This document shows, one piece after another, positions 8,284 to 17,164 of a stretch of DNA of 64,000 nucleotides. The stretch is from an uncultured Erwinia sp. (GTDB lineage: Bacteria; Pseudomonadota; Gammaproteobacteria; Enterobacterales; Enterobacteriaceae), in the NCBI GenBank assembly GCA_946221915.1, contig CAMIKG010000011.1, forward strand, positions 34,062 through 98,061, read 5' to 3'. Positions within the stretch are counted from its first letter, which is position 1. Each line of letters starts with the position of its first letter. A program made the translations under genes and the position numbers. The notes below the pieces were generated by a model, which worked only from the letters and a program-made list of their open reading frames with translations, did no database searches and was not told the DNA's origin.

Positions 8284-9135
8284 ATGGCGAAGTCAGTCAG
8301 TATTAAACGCGAAAAATGGTTGCGGCTGTCACTCACCTGGCTGGTGGTGTTAACGGTGTCCACGATCATTATTTATCCGCTGGTGTGGACGGTAGGGGCG
8401 TCGCTGAACGCGGGCAACAGCCTGCTCAGCAGTTCGATTATTCCGGAAAATGCCTCACTGCAGCATTACCGCAATCTGTTCAACGGCACGGTGCCGTATA
8501 TGACCTGGTACTGGAACTCGATGAAAATCAGTTTCCTCACCATGGTGCTGACGCTGATGAGCGTCAGCTGCACCGCCTATGCCTTCTCCCGTTTCCGCTT
8601 TAAAGGGCGACAAAATGGCCTGATGCTGTTTCTGTTACTGCAGATGATCCCGCAATTTTCGGCGCTGATCGCCATCTTTGTGCTGTCGCAGCTGCTGGGA
8701 TTGATCAACAGCCATCTGGCGCTGGTGCTGATTTACGTCGGCGGCATGATCCCAATGAATACTTATCTGATGAAAGGCTATCTCGACGCCATTCCGAAAG
8801 ATCTGGATGAGTCGGCGCGCATGGATGGCGCGGGCAATTTCCGCATCTTTATCGAGATCATTATGCCGCTGTCGAAGCCGATTCTGGCGGTGGTGGCGCT
8901 GTTCTCATTCACCGGCCCGCTGGGGGATTTCATTCTTTCCAGCACCATTCTGCGCACTCCGGAGCAGTTTACGCTGCCGATAGGGCTGTACAACCTGGTG
9001 GCGCAGAAGATGGGGGCCAGTTACACCACCTATGCGGCGGGCGCGGTGCTGATTGCCGTGCCGGTCGCCATCCTCTATCTGGCACTGCAGAAATACTTCG
9101 TTTCCGGCCTGACCTCAGGCAGTACTAAGGGATAA
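8284..9135 (+). CDS. ganG: Oligogalactan ABC transporter permease GanG (MalG type)
   Basis: The 283-residue protein is a MalG-type permease with six predicted spans and the coupling loop DESARMDGAGNFRIFIEIIMP at about residues 176-196. The ATG at 8284 follows a GGGAGC site 10 bases after the ganF stop; the frame is open upstream inside ganF but has no start signal there. The C-terminus KYFVSGLTSGSTKG is typical of MalG-type proteins and contacts the ATPase and substrate path in relatives. Confidence 0.9.
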   Translation: MAKSVSIKREKWLRLSLTWLVVLTVSTIIIYPLVWTVGASLNAGNSLLSSSIIPENASLQHYRNLFNGTVPYMTWYWNSMKISFLTMVLTLMSVSCTAYAFSRFRFKGRQNGLMLFLLLQMIPQFSALIAIFVLSQLLGLINSHLALVLIYVGGMIPMNTYLMKGYLDAIPKDLDESARMDGAGNFRIFIEIIMPLSKPILAVVALFSFTGPLGDFILSSTILRTPEQFTLPIGLYNLVAQKMGASYTTYAAGAVLIAVPVAILYLALQKYFVSGLTSGSTKG

Positions 9136-9138
9136 AAC

Positions 9139-10332
9139 ATGACAGCAAAAACATTGTTACTCGCCCTGGCGCTGGCCTGGGCGACCCCTCTGCTCGCCGC
9201 GAGCAGCGCAAACATCCCCTCTGCAGGACCGTATCCGGCAGACTTTGTTAAAGGCGCGGATATCTCCACGCTGGCGGAACTGGAGAAGCAGGGGGCGAAA
9301 TTCTATAACGCCAGCAACCAGTTGCAGGACCCGATCGCTATTCTGAAAGCCAGTGGCATCAACACTATTCGTCTGCGTCTGTGGGTTGACCCGTATGACA
9401 GCAACGGCAAAGCCTACGGCGGCGGCACCAACGATCTGGCGACCACGCTGGCGCTGGCGAAACGGGTGAAAGCCGCTGGCCTGCAGTTGTTGCTCGATTT
9501 CCATTACAGCGATTTCTGGACCGATCCCGGCAAGCAGTTCAAACCGAAAGCGTGGGAAAAACTGACCTTCCCGCAGCTGGAGACGCAAATCCACGACTAT
9601 ACGCGCGACACCATTGCACGTTTTAAAGCGGAAGGCGTGCTGCCGGATATCGTACAGATCGGTAACGAACTCAATGGCGGCATGCTGTGGCCGGAGGGGA
9701 AAAGCTGGGGACAGAACGGCGGCGAATTCGACCGGCTGGCGGCGCTGCTGAAAGCAGCGATCGGCGGCCTGCGCGAAAACCTCAGCGACCCGCATCAGGT
9801 GAAGATCATGCTGCATCTGGCGGAAGGGACGAAAAACGACATGTTCCGCTGGTGGTTCGATGAAATCAGCAAACGTCAGGTGCCGTTCGATGTGATCGGC
9901 CTGTCGATGTACACCTACTGGAACGGCCCGATCAGCGCGCTGAAAGCCAATATGGATGATATCAGCCAGCGCTATAACAAAGACGTGATGGTGGTGGAAG
10001 CGGCCTACGGCTACACGCTGGAAAACTGCGACAGCGCAGAGAACAGCTTCCAGGCCAAAGAGGAAAAAGATGGCGGCTACCCGGGCACCGTCGCCGGGCA
10101 GGCGGCGTATCTGCATGATTTGATCAAAGCGGTGCTGGCGGTGCCGAACCAGCGCGGCAAAGGGGTGGTGTACTGGGAACCCACCTGGATACCCGCGCCA
10201 GGCAACACCTGGGCCACGCCGGAAGGCATGAAGTATATCCACGACGAGTGGAAGCAGGGCAATGCGCGTGAGAACCAGGCGCTGTTTGACTGCCACGGCA
10301 AGGCGTTGCCGTCGCTACAGGTTTTCCATTAA
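9139..10332 (+). CDS. ganA: Periplasmic endo-beta-1,4-galactanase GanA (GH53)
   Basis: The 397-residue enzyme has a signal peptide (cleavage near residue 20, after PLLA) and the GH53 layout. The proton donor is Glu177 in VQIGNELNGG and the nucleophile Glu287 in VMVVEAAYGY; the conserved LRLWVDP and LLLDFHYSDFW stretches are also present. Known GanA releases oligogalactans from pectic beta-1,4-galactan in the periplasm. It begins three bases after the ganG stop with an AGGGA site. Secretion beyond the inner membrane is not suggested by any extra domain. Confidence 0.95.
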   Translation: MTAKTLLLALALAWATPLLAASSANIPSAGPYPADFVKGADISTLAELEKQGAKFYNASNQLQDPIAILKASGINTIRLRLWVDPYDSNGKAYGGGTNDLATTLALAKRVKAAGLQLLLDFHYSDFWTDPGKQFKPKAWEKLTFPQLETQIHDYTRDTIARFKAEGVLPDIVQIGNELNGGMLWPEGKSWGQNGGEFDRLAALLKAAIGGLRENLSDPHQVKIMLHLAEGTKNDMFRWWFDEISKRQVPFDVIGLSMYTYWNGPISALKANMDDISQRYNKDVMVVEAAYGYTLENCDSAENSFQAKEEKDGGYPGTVAGQAAYLHDLIKAVLAVPNQRGKGVVYWEPTWIPAPGNTWATPEGMKYIHDEWKQGNARENQALFDCHGKALPSLQVFH

Positions 10333-10379
10333 TCCATTGGCGCTATCGCTGATGTTTCTGACATCTTTAAGGAACAGGT

Positions 10380-12437
10380 ATGACTAAATTTCCACCGCTA
10401 AGCGCCAGGGTCAGTGCGCTGCTGCACGGCGCGGATTATAACCCTGAACAGTGGGCGCATACGCCAGGCATCATTGATGATGATGTGGCGCTGATGAAGC
10501 AGGCGCACTGTAATGTGATGTCGGTTGGCATCTTCAGCTGGGCAAAGCTGGAGCCGGAAGAGGGGCGTTATGATTTCGCCTGGCTGGACACGGTGCTGGA
10601 TAAACTGCAGCAGAATGGCGTCTCGGTGTTTCTTGCCACGCCGAGCGGCGCGCGTCCGGCGTGGATGTCGCAGAAATACCCGGAGGTGCTGCGCGTCGGC
10701 CGCGACCGCGTCCCGGCGCTGCATGGCGGACGCCATAACCACTGCATGACCTCGCCAGTCTATCGCCAGAAAGTGCAGGCGATGAACAGTCAGCTGGCGG
10801 CGCGCTACAGTGAGCATCCGGCGGTGATTGGCTGGCATATCTCCAACGAATATGGCGGCGAATGCCACTGCGACCGCTGCCAGCAGGCGTTTCGCGGCTG
10901 GCTGCAGCGCCGTTATGAAACCCTCGATAACCTCAACCACGCCTGGTGGAGCGATTTCTGGAGCCACACCTACAGCGACTGGTCGCAGATCGTCTCGCCA
11001 GCGCCGCAGGGCGAAGTGTCGATCCACGGTCTGAATCTCGACTGGCGACGCTTTATGACCGATCAGGTCACGGATTTCTGTCGTGAAGAGATTAAACCGC
11101 TGAAAGCGGTCAATCCGGATCTGCCCGCGACCACCAACTTTATGGAATATTTCTACGACTACGATTACTGGAAACTGTCGCAGGCGCTCGATTTTATCTC
11201 CTGGGACAGCTACCCGATGTGGCACAACGAGAAGGATGAAACCACGCTCGCCTGCTACACCGCGATGTATCACGATCTGATGCGCACCCTGAAACAGGGC
11301 AAACCCTTTGTGCTGATGGAGTCGACGCCGAGCGCCACCAACTGGCAGCCGACCAGCAAGCTGAAAAAGCCGGGTATGCATATTCTCTCCTCGCTGCAGG
11401 CGGTGGCGCACGGCGCTGATGCGGTGCAGTACTTCCAGTGGCGCAAAAGCCGCGGCTCGGTGGAGAAATTCCACGGCGCGGTGATTGACCATGTCGGCCA
11501 TCTTGATACGCGTACCGGCCGCGAAGTCAGCGAACTGGGGCGGATGCTGGCGGCGATGACCCCGGTACTCGGCAGTCGCGTGGAAGCCAGAGTGGCGATT
11601 ATCTTTGACTGGGAGAGCCGCTGGGCGATGGATAACGCGCAGGGCCCGCGCAACCTCGGCCTGCACTATGAACGTACCGTAACCGAACACTACCGGGCGT
11701 TCTGGGAGCAGGGCGTGGCGGTGGATGTGATTAATGCCGACGCCGATCTTAGCGCTTACTCGCTGGTGATCGCGCCGATGCTGTATATGGTGCGCGACGG
11801 CTTTGCTGAGCGCGTGCAGCAGCATCTGCAGCAGGGCGGACACTTTGTCGCCAGCTACTGGAGCGGCATCGTCAATGAAAGCGATCTCTGCTACCTCGGT
11901 GGCTTCCCGGGCCCGCTGCGTCCGCTGCTGGGCATCTGGGCGGAAGAGATCGACAGCCTGACTGATGACGAATCGAACGGCGTGCGTGGGATCAGCGGTA
12001 ACGCGCTGGGGCTGCGTGGGCCCTATCGGGCGCGTGAACTCTGCGAGCATATCCATCTCGAAGGCGCGACCGCGCTGGCGAGCTACGAAAGTGACTTCTA
12101 CGCCGGTCAGCCTGCGGTGACGGTCAACCAAGTTGGCGAGGGCAAAGCCTGGTATATCGCTTCGCGTAACGATCTGGCGTTTCATCGTGATTTCTACGGC
12201 GCGCTGATTGCGCAGCTGCAACTGCCGCGCGCGCTGGCGGTGGCGCTGCCGCCTGGGGTGATCGCGCAGCGCCGCACCGATGGCGAACAGTCGTTTATCT
12301 TCCTGCAAAACTTCACGGCGCAGACGCAAAGCGTGACGCTGCCAGCGGGCATTAGCGATCTGATCGACGGTACGCCGTTGTCGGGCGCGCTGACGCTGAC
12401 ACCGTGGGACTGCCGGGTGCTGCGCGGGGCGTATTAA
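10380..12437 (+). CDS. ganB: Cytoplasmic beta-galactosidase / exo-galactanase GanB (GH42)
   Basis: The 685-residue protein is a GH42 beta-galactosidase without a signal peptide. The acid/base is Glu157 in WHISNEYGG, the nucleophile Glu314 in VLMESTPSATNW. Cys122, Cys162, Cys164 and Cys167 (ECHCDRC) match the zinc site of the family. It removes galactose from imported oligogalactans. A strong AAGGAACAGGT site precedes the ATG. A long reading frame on the opposite strand spans this gene but is a codon-bias shadow. Confidence 0.95.
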   Translation: MTKFPPLSARVSALLHGADYNPEQWAHTPGIIDDDVALMKQAHCNVMSVGIFSWAKLEPEEGRYDFAWLDTVLDKLQQNGVSVFLATPSGARPAWMSQKYPEVLRVGRDRVPALHGGRHNHCMTSPVYRQKVQAMNSQLAARYSEHPAVIGWHISNEYGGECHCDRCQQAFRGWLQRRYETLDNLNHAWWSDFWSHTYSDWSQIVSPAPQGEVSIHGLNLDWRRFMTDQVTDFCREEIKPLKAVNPDLPATTNFMEYFYDYDYWKLSQALDFISWDSYPMWHNEKDETTLACYTAMYHDLMRTLKQGKPFVLMESTPSATNWQPTSKLKKPGMHILSSLQAVAHGADAVQYFQWRKSRGSVEKFHGAVIDHVGHLDTRTGREVSELGRMLAAMTPVLGSRVEARVAIIFDWESRWAMDNAQGPRNLGLHYERTVTEHYRAFWEQGVAVDVINADADLSAYSLVIAPMLYMVRDGFAERVQQHLQQGGHFVASYWSGIVNESDLCYLGGFPGPLRPLLGIWAEEIDSLTDDESNGVRGISGNALGLRGPYRARELCEHIHLEGATALASYESDFYAGQPAVTVNQVGEGKAWYIASRNDLAFHRDFYGALIAQLQLPRALAVALPPGVIAQRRTDGEQSFIFLQNFTAQTQSVTLPAGISDLIDGTPLSGALTLTPWDCRVLRGAY

Positions 12438-12462
12438 AAAGAAGTCCGGTACGCACCGACCG

Positions 12463-12503
12463 CCCCTTCCCCCATGAAGTGGGGGAAGGCTGGGATGGGG
12501 GAG
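12463..12503 (+). repeat. G-rich hairpin repeat, copy 1
   Basis: The unit begins with a hairpin (CCTTCCCCC, 7-base loop, GGGGGAAGG at 12465-12489) and ends with the tail CTGGGATGGGGGAG. A near-identical direct copy lies at 12585. It may also stop transcription after ganB, although it lacks a T run. Confidence 0.8.
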
Positions 12504-12584
12504 CAAACGACTCCGCATCGCAGTTGTATATTCTCTTTGCTGGATGTTCCATTGAGCTGCAGACGTTCAGGTTTGCACTGACTG

Positions 12585-12625
12585 CTCCTTCCCCATGAAG
12601 TGGGGGAAGGCTGGGATGGGGGAGC
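12585..12625 (+). repeat. G-rich hairpin repeat, copy 2
   Basis: Direct repeat of copy 1, with the same ATGAAGT loop and the same CTGGGATGGGGGAG tail. The roughly 80 bases between copies 1 and 2 are not repeated. Confidence 0.8.
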
Positions 12626-12650
12626 TGCCAACTCCGTCTCTCAGCCGTTT

Positions 12651-12690
12651 GCTCCCCCTCCCTAACCCTCCCCCATTGCATGGGGGAGGG
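12651..12690 (-). repeat. G-rich hairpin repeat, copy 3 (inverted, diverged)
   Basis: Read on the minus strand this is the same unit: a CCCTCCCCC hairpin arm, loop ATGCAAT, GGGGGAGGG arm and a GGGAGGGGGAG tail. It is inverted relative to copies 1 and 2. It looks like an intergenic REP-type element family rather than a gene. Confidence 0.7.
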
Positions 12691-12774
12691 AATCCGATCG
12701 GTGATGCCAGTAAGCCAGCATTGGCGATTCAATATTACAGTCCAGTCCTATCTTTAATGACAGAGGATAACAGC

Positions 12775-13089
12775 ATGGTGAGTCTGAAATCGTTTAAGCA
12801 CTACTTCAGCCGGCAGGCGATTCCGGCAGAATCCGCGCCTGCCGACAGCGCATTGCTGGACCAGTTAATGCACTGTTTTGGCGGCCGCGACAACATCGTA
12901 CAGGTGGATGCCTGCCTGACGCGCTTGCGCGTAACGGTAAAGTCGCTGGCGGCGGTGGATTCCGCCGGGCTGCAACAGGCGGGGGCAATTGGCGTGGTGA
13001 TTTTAGGTCATGAAGTGCATGCTATTTTTGGCACGCAGTCCGACCGTTTGCGTCAGCTGCTGGAAGCACGTTTCTTCCAGCCGTCATAA
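12775..13089 (+). CDS. Orphan PTS EIIB domain protein (glucose/sucrose type)
   Basis: The 104-residue protein is a single PTS EIIB domain: GGRDNIVQVDACLTRLRVTV carries the phosphorylatable Cys47, in the position of the CATRLR motif of GlcB/BglF-type EIIB. The end, VILGHEVHAIFGTQSDRLR, is also typical. No EIIC or EIIA is attached. The ATG at 12775 has an AGAGGATAAC site; an in-frame ATG at 12757 is an alternative. It sits inside an ABC-type galactan locus, between ganB and ganL, so it cannot be part of a local sugar PTS. A regulatory phospho-relay role is a guess. Confidence 0.8.
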   Translation: MVSLKSFKHYFSRQAIPAESAPADSALLDQLMHCFGGRDNIVQVDACLTRLRVTVKSLAAVDSAGLQQAGAIGVVILGHEVHAIFGTQSDRLRQLLEARFFQPS

Positions 13090-13118
13090 AAAAAATGGAT
13101 AACCGGAAACGGTTATCC
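13088..13118 (-). terminator. Terminator of ganL
   Basis: On the minus strand an 8-bp stem (GGATAACC with GGTTATCC) and a 6-base loop are followed by AT and eight T. It lies 55 bases after the ganL stop and overlaps the end of the EIIB gene on the other strand. Confidence 0.85.
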
Positions 13119-13173
13119 AAATACCTTACCAAATACTCATGCAGTGATTAAGACAGCGATGGGATACTACGGT

Positions 13174-14436
13174 TTACCACCAGGCTTCCACCTGAACACC
13201 AAAGTTCCAGGTATTGTTGCTGGTGTTGTCCTGGAAGCTGCGACCATTTTCTGAATCATTCAGATACGAGGCGAACACACGCAGTTCAGGACGTGACATA
13301 AATTCCGGGCCTGCCGCCAGTCCCAGCGCCAGGGTATATTTCTGACCAGCCTGTTTATAGTCGCTGCCATCTTTATTTTCATCTTTCTGCCAGAAGCTGC
13401 CTACTTCACCGATACCGCGCACATAGTCGGTAAACTGATACTGAGCGCGACCCACCAGCGACAACAGCGTACTCTTATTGGTCGAGGCGGTGACATCATC
13501 CGCAGAGCCCCAGGTCAGCACCTGGTTCAGCGAGAACTTGTCAGTAACCGGCAGCAGGCCGGTATTGATTACACGATAGCCTTTGGCGTTATTAACGTCA
13601 TTCCACATATCGTACCAGCCGCCGCCCTGCGAGATCATATTCTGCGCCAGACCCTTATCGGCATACTGCAGCACCAGTTTCTGGTAACCGCCCCACATAT
13701 CCTGGCTAATCTCACCGGTGACCATCACGCCGTTGTCGGCGTCATACAGGCCGCCATACTCTTTCTGCTTATTGGTCGGGTTCGGCATGGCGTAATCAAT
13801 ACCGAATTCCGTCCACGCACCGCTCCACGGCTTCCAGCCTGCATAACGCACATCGATATAGTTGATGTTCACATCATTATCGTCGTCGACGCGGTAATCC
13901 ACGTCATTGGCATCGCCACGTATCCACGCCACTGAGATGGCGCCCGGGCCGAGGGTATAGTTCTCAATACCGGCGCCGGAACCGGAAATATTCCAGTATT
14001 TGGTATCGATAATATGCAGATCGTGACGCTGGTAATAACGCTTACCGCCCCAGATGACCGCGTTCTTGTCGCCCGGGATCAACCCTTTGATCTGCAGGTT
14101 AAGCTGACGCAGGCCAAACTGCGCATCGTCGCCGAAGGTGGTTTCGTTATCATTCGAACCGTCGGAGAACATGCTGACCATAGTATCGACATAGAAACTA
14201 ACATCATCCTTTTTGTACACTTCACTGCCCAGCTCCACTTCGCCATAAGTATCAGCTTCATTGCCGAGGCGACCAATCTTGTTCTTTTGCCACTCTTCCA
14301 TACCGCCATCGCGCGAAACGCCGACGCCGCCGCGCAGATAGCCGTGGAAGTCGATGTTATCAATGGCTGCATATATCGCAGGGGAGGTCAGTGCTGCAGC
14401 GAGCGCCACAGCGGCAGTGCGTAGCCTTGTGTTCAT
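13174..14436 (-). CDS. ganL: Outer-membrane galacto-oligosaccharide porin GanL (LamB family)
   Basis: The 420-residue protein has a signal peptide ending in PAIYA and a LamB/maltoporin pattern: FHGYLRGGVGVSRDG at the mature start, alternating beta strands with aromatic 'greasy slide' residues (GGKRYYQRHDLHIIDTKYW), and a C-terminal aromatic end (VEAWW) required for barrel assembly. In Dickeya the gan porin admits galactans. It is transcribed convergently to the ganEFGAB operon and divergently from ganR. Confidence 0.9.
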   Translation of the reverse strand: MNTRLRTAAVALAAALTSPAIYAAIDNIDFHGYLRGGVGVSRDGGMEEWQKNKIGRLGNEADTYGEVELGSEVYKKDDVSFYVDTMVSMFSDGSNDNETTFGDDAQFGLRQLNLQIKGLIPGDKNAVIWGGKRYYQRHDLHIIDTKYWNISGSGAGIENYTLGPGAISVAWIRGDANDVDYRVDDDNDVNINYIDVRYAGWKPWSGAWTEFGIDYAMPNPTNKQKEYGGLYDADNGVMVTGEISQDMWGGYQKLVLQYADKGLAQNMISQGGGWYDMWNDVNNAKGYRVINTGLLPVTDKFSLNQVLTWGSADDVTASTNKSTLLSLVGRAQYQFTDYVRGIGEVGSFWQKDENKDGSDYKQAGQKYTLALGLAAGPEFMSRPELRVFASYLNDSENGRSFQDNTSNNTWNFGVQVEAWW

Positions 14437-14453
14437 GTTATCCTCTTTTTATT

Positions 14454-14582
14454 TGTAATACGTTCACATAACGCGAGCAGTAAACGCCGGGTGAGGAACT
14501 GAAGGCAATGCAAATGTCGATACTGTGTGATTTAGTGCAAATATTTTGCCGTGAATTGTAACGATCAGTGAAGCCGATCACC
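14454..14582. promoter_or_regulatory. ganL-ganR divergent control region
   Basis: TGTAATAC at 14454-14461 repeats the motif seen upstream of ganE and ganK and lies just before the ganL coding region. At 14568-14581, GTGA-AGCCGA-TCAC matches the CRP palindrome core. Both are candidates for GanR repression and catabolite control of the divergent pair. Confidence 0.45.
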
Positions 14583-14700
14583 AAATTGCAAATGTGAACG
14601 TCGGACTTTTTTGTGATTTTCGCCGCAGTGTGACCGCGGTAACCTGGCGGGATGTTACGCTGTGGTACAATTCGGCCATCTGTTAACAGGGATGCGAGTC

Positions 14701-15771
14701 ATGAAATCAAAGAGTGCCACCTTAGAGGATGTCGCCCGTCACGCTGGCGTGTCATACCAGACGGTTTCCCGGGTGCTGAACAAGTCGGCGAATGTGTCGG
14801 AAGCAACGCGGCGCAAGGTTGAGCAGGCGATTGAGACGCTACGCTATGTCCCTAACCGGCTGGCGCAGCAGCTGGTCGGTAAGCAGAGCACCACGCTGGG
14901 ACTGGTGACCACCTCGCTGGCGTTACATGCGCCTTCCCAGGTGGCCGCAGCGGTAAAACGTTACGCCAATGCAGCGGATTATCAGGTGTTGATTGCCATG
15001 ATTGATGAGAACGTCAATCAAAGCCTGCAGGCTTCGATCAACGAACTGAAGTCGCAGCTGGTGGATAAGGTGATCATTAACGTGCCGCTGGAGACCGCAG
15101 ATGCTAAGCGCATCGTGCAGGAGAACCAGGATATCCTCTGTCTTTTCCTGGATGTCGATCCCTACAGTTCCGTGTTTAACGTTTCGTTTAACCCGGCGGA
15201 CGGCACGCGCGCCAGCGTGAAATACCTCTATGATCAGGGGCACCGTGAATTCGCGCTGCTGGCCGGGCCGAAGCAGTCGGTGTCCGCCAACCTGCGGCTG
15301 AAAAGCTGGCTCGATACGCTGGAGAGTTACCGGCTGCAACCGGTCTGCGTCAGCCATGGCAACTGGGATGCGCAGAGCGGCTATAGTGGCGCACTACAGC
15401 TGCTGCGCGAAACTCCGCATTTTACCGCGCTGCTGGTCGGCAATGACCAGATGGCGCTGGGCGTGCTGAGCGCTTTCCACCAGCGCGGCGTGGCGGTGCC
15501 GGGGCAGGTCTCGGTGATTGGTTATGATGATACCTACGAGAGCGCCTTCTTCCATCCGGCACTGACCACGGTATCGCTGGATCTGGATTTGCAGGGTAAA
15601 GAGGCGGTGGCGCGCATTCTGCACGCCGGTGAGCATGAGCACAGTCGCTCGTCATCGATTCTGCCTGCGCGACTGGTGGTGCGTAATTCCACTGGCGCGA
15701 TGGGGCAGCACCAGCAGGATTTAAAACAGATAGCTGAGCAGCTGCGGCTGATTGCCAGCCGGCTGGGTTGA
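14701..15771 (+). CDS. ganR: LacI family repressor GanR
   Basis: The 356-residue regulator has an N-terminal LacI helix-turn-helix (TLEDVARHAGVSYQTVSRVL, about residues 6-25), the hinge ALRYVPNR-like segment (LRYVPNRLAQQL) and a periplasmic-binding-protein-like effector domain ending in SVIGYDDTYES and the LTTVSLDLDLQG stretch. The ATG at 14701 is preferred; codons at 14662 and 14692 are in frame but lack a well-placed site. Its position at the end of the locus, divergent from ganL, makes it the local repressor, probably responding to galactose or galactobiose. Confidence 0.9.
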   Translation: MKSKSATLEDVARHAGVSYQTVSRVLNKSANVSEATRRKVEQAIETLRYVPNRLAQQLVGKQSTTLGLVTTSLALHAPSQVAAAVKRYANAADYQVLIAMIDENVNQSLQASINELKSQLVDKVIINVPLETADAKRIVQENQDILCLFLDVDPYSSVFNVSFNPADGTRASVKYLYDQGHREFALLAGPKQSVSANLRLKSWLDTLESYRLQPVCVSHGNWDAQSGYSGALQLLRETPHFTALLVGNDQMALGVLSAFHQRGVAVPGQVSVIGYDDTYESAFFHPALTTVSLDLDLQGKEAVARILHAGEHEHSRSSSILPARLVVRNSTGAMGQHQQDLKQIAEQLRLIASRLG

Positions 15772-15774
15772 GCA

Positions 15775-15800
15775 CCTTCCCCCCTATGCAGGGGGGAAGG
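15775..15800. repeat. G-rich hairpin, copy 4 (downstream of ganR)
   Basis: A perfect 10-bp stem, CCTTCCCCCC with GGGGGGAAGG, and a 6-base loop. It closely resembles the hairpin part of the repeats at 12463-12690 and is followed by GCTG as they are, but the longer tail is missing. It separates the convergent ganR and AI-2E genes and may act as a terminator for both. Confidence 0.65.
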
Positions 15801-15807
15801 CTGTCGT

Positions 15808-16908
15808 CTACTGCGGCTCTTTCCCCTCCGCCAGATCTTCATCAATTCCTTCGATATTTCCCTGATTATCGCGCCCGGAGAGCAGATTCCAGCAGGCAAT
15901 AAACAGCGCGGCGATCAATGGACCAATCACAAAGCCGTTAATGCCGTAGATTTCCATTCCGCCCAGCGTGGTAATTAAAATCAGATAATCCGGCATACGG
16001 GTGTCTTTACCAATCAGAATTGGACGCAGAATGTTGTCGGCCAGCCCGACCACGATGACAAAGAAGCCGACGATAAAGAAGCCCTGCCACAGCATCCCTG
16101 AAGCGAAGAAATAGATGGCTGCAGGCACCCAGACAATCGCGGAGCCCACTGCCGGGATCAGCGACAGGAAGGCCATCAGCGCGCCCCACAGCAGGCTGCC
16201 GTCGATGCCGGTAAACCAGAAGGCCAGCCCGCCCAGCGTCCCCTGAACGACCGCGACCACAATAGTGCCTTTTACCGTCGCGCGTGACACGGCGGCGAAT
16301 TTTGCCAGCAGATGATGTTTCACATGACGCGACAGCGGCAGCGCGTCAAAAATCATTTTTACCAGCGACGGTCCATCTTTCAGCAGGAAGAACAGCAGAT
16401 ACACCATAATGGCGAAGCCCACCACAAAGCCAAAGGTGCCTTTGCCAATTAACAGTGCGCTGCCTGCCAGATACTGGCTGCCTTTCAGGGCGACCTGCGA
16501 CAGTTTTTGCTGAATTTCCGTGGCGCTGTCCAGCTGCTGTTCAGCCAGGAAGTTGCGCGCCCAGTGCGGCAGATGCTGCAGGATATCCGCCAGGATGACC
16601 GGCAACTGCGCATTGTTACTGCGCAATTTGTTGTAAACCACATTCAGTTCGAAAGCCAGTGAAGAGGCGATGATGGTCAGTGGTGTAAAGACAATCAGGC
16701 AGATCACCAGCACCGTCAGCAGTGATGCGACACCGTTGCGATCTTTTGTCAGCAGTCTGAGCCTGGTTTTCATCGGGTAAAAAATCACCGCCAGAATCAC
16801 CGCCCATAAAATAGCTGAATAATAGGGTGATAACACATCAATAAAAGCGAGTGTGACAAGCAACAGGATCAGGATAAAAAATCCTTTTGTCAGGCCCTGA
16901 AATTTCAT
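15808..16908 (-). CDS. AI-2E family transporter
   Basis: The 366-residue protein has the family layout: two N-terminal spans (GFFILILLLVTLAFI and ILWAVILAVIFYP), a large central soluble region, then a cluster of spans including LWGALMAFLSLIPAVGSAIVWVP and GLADNILRPILIGKDTRMPD, both hallmarks of PF01594. The family includes TqsA and Na+/H+ antiporter-like members; the substrate here is unknown. The ATG at 16908 follows AGGGGAAATAAA and is preferred to an upstream in-frame start at 17037, which would add a non-conserved leader. Confidence 0.88.
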   Translation of the reverse strand: MKFQGLTKGFFILILLLVTLAFIDVLSPYYSAILWAVILAVIFYPMKTRLRLLTKDRNGVASLLTVLVICLIVFTPLTIIASSLAFELNVVYNKLRSNNAQLPVILADILQHLPHWARNFLAEQQLDSATEIQQKLSQVALKGSQYLAGSALLIGKGTFGFVVGFAIMVYLLFFLLKDGPSLVKMIFDALPLSRHVKHHLLAKFAAVSRATVKGTIVVAVVQGTLGGLAFWFTGIDGSLLWGALMAFLSLIPAVGSAIVWVPAAIYFFASGMLWQGFFIVGFFVIVVGLADNILRPILIGKDTRMPDYLILITTLGGMEIYGINGFVIGPLIAALFIACWNLLSGRDNQGNIEGIDEDLAEGKEPQ

Positions 16909-17164
16909 TTTATTTCCCCTGGGTAGCATTTGCGCCCATGAACTATAGAAGGTGATGCCCAGTTTGCCAGAATAATAAATCATTATCTCAGGCTGTGAAT
17001 GTTGCGCTCTGTTTGCTGACAGGCACAAAGAATTCATGGACTTATCACGGTAGCATCGTCCCTGCGACCGGGGTATTATCGTTCAGCGCAGCGATTAACC
17101 GGCCTGATGTTTGAGAGCCAGCCGCCTGCGCGATTGCACATCACTTACGGAAATGGAGCCACCA

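Noticed and set aside
9157..10296. 379-codon open frame on the minus strand across ganA
   Set aside because: Antisense to a clear GH53 gene with the same His/Arg/Gln-rich shadow composition.
10398..12518. 706-codon open frame on the minus strand across ganB
   Set aside because: It is antisense to a clear GH42 gene, very rich in His, Arg and Gln, and has no ribosome binding site or recognisable domain; this is a codon-bias shadow.
12463..12690. CRISPR-like repeat cluster
   Set aside because: Only three units, in mixed orientation and unequal spacing, with no spacers of constant length and no cas genes.
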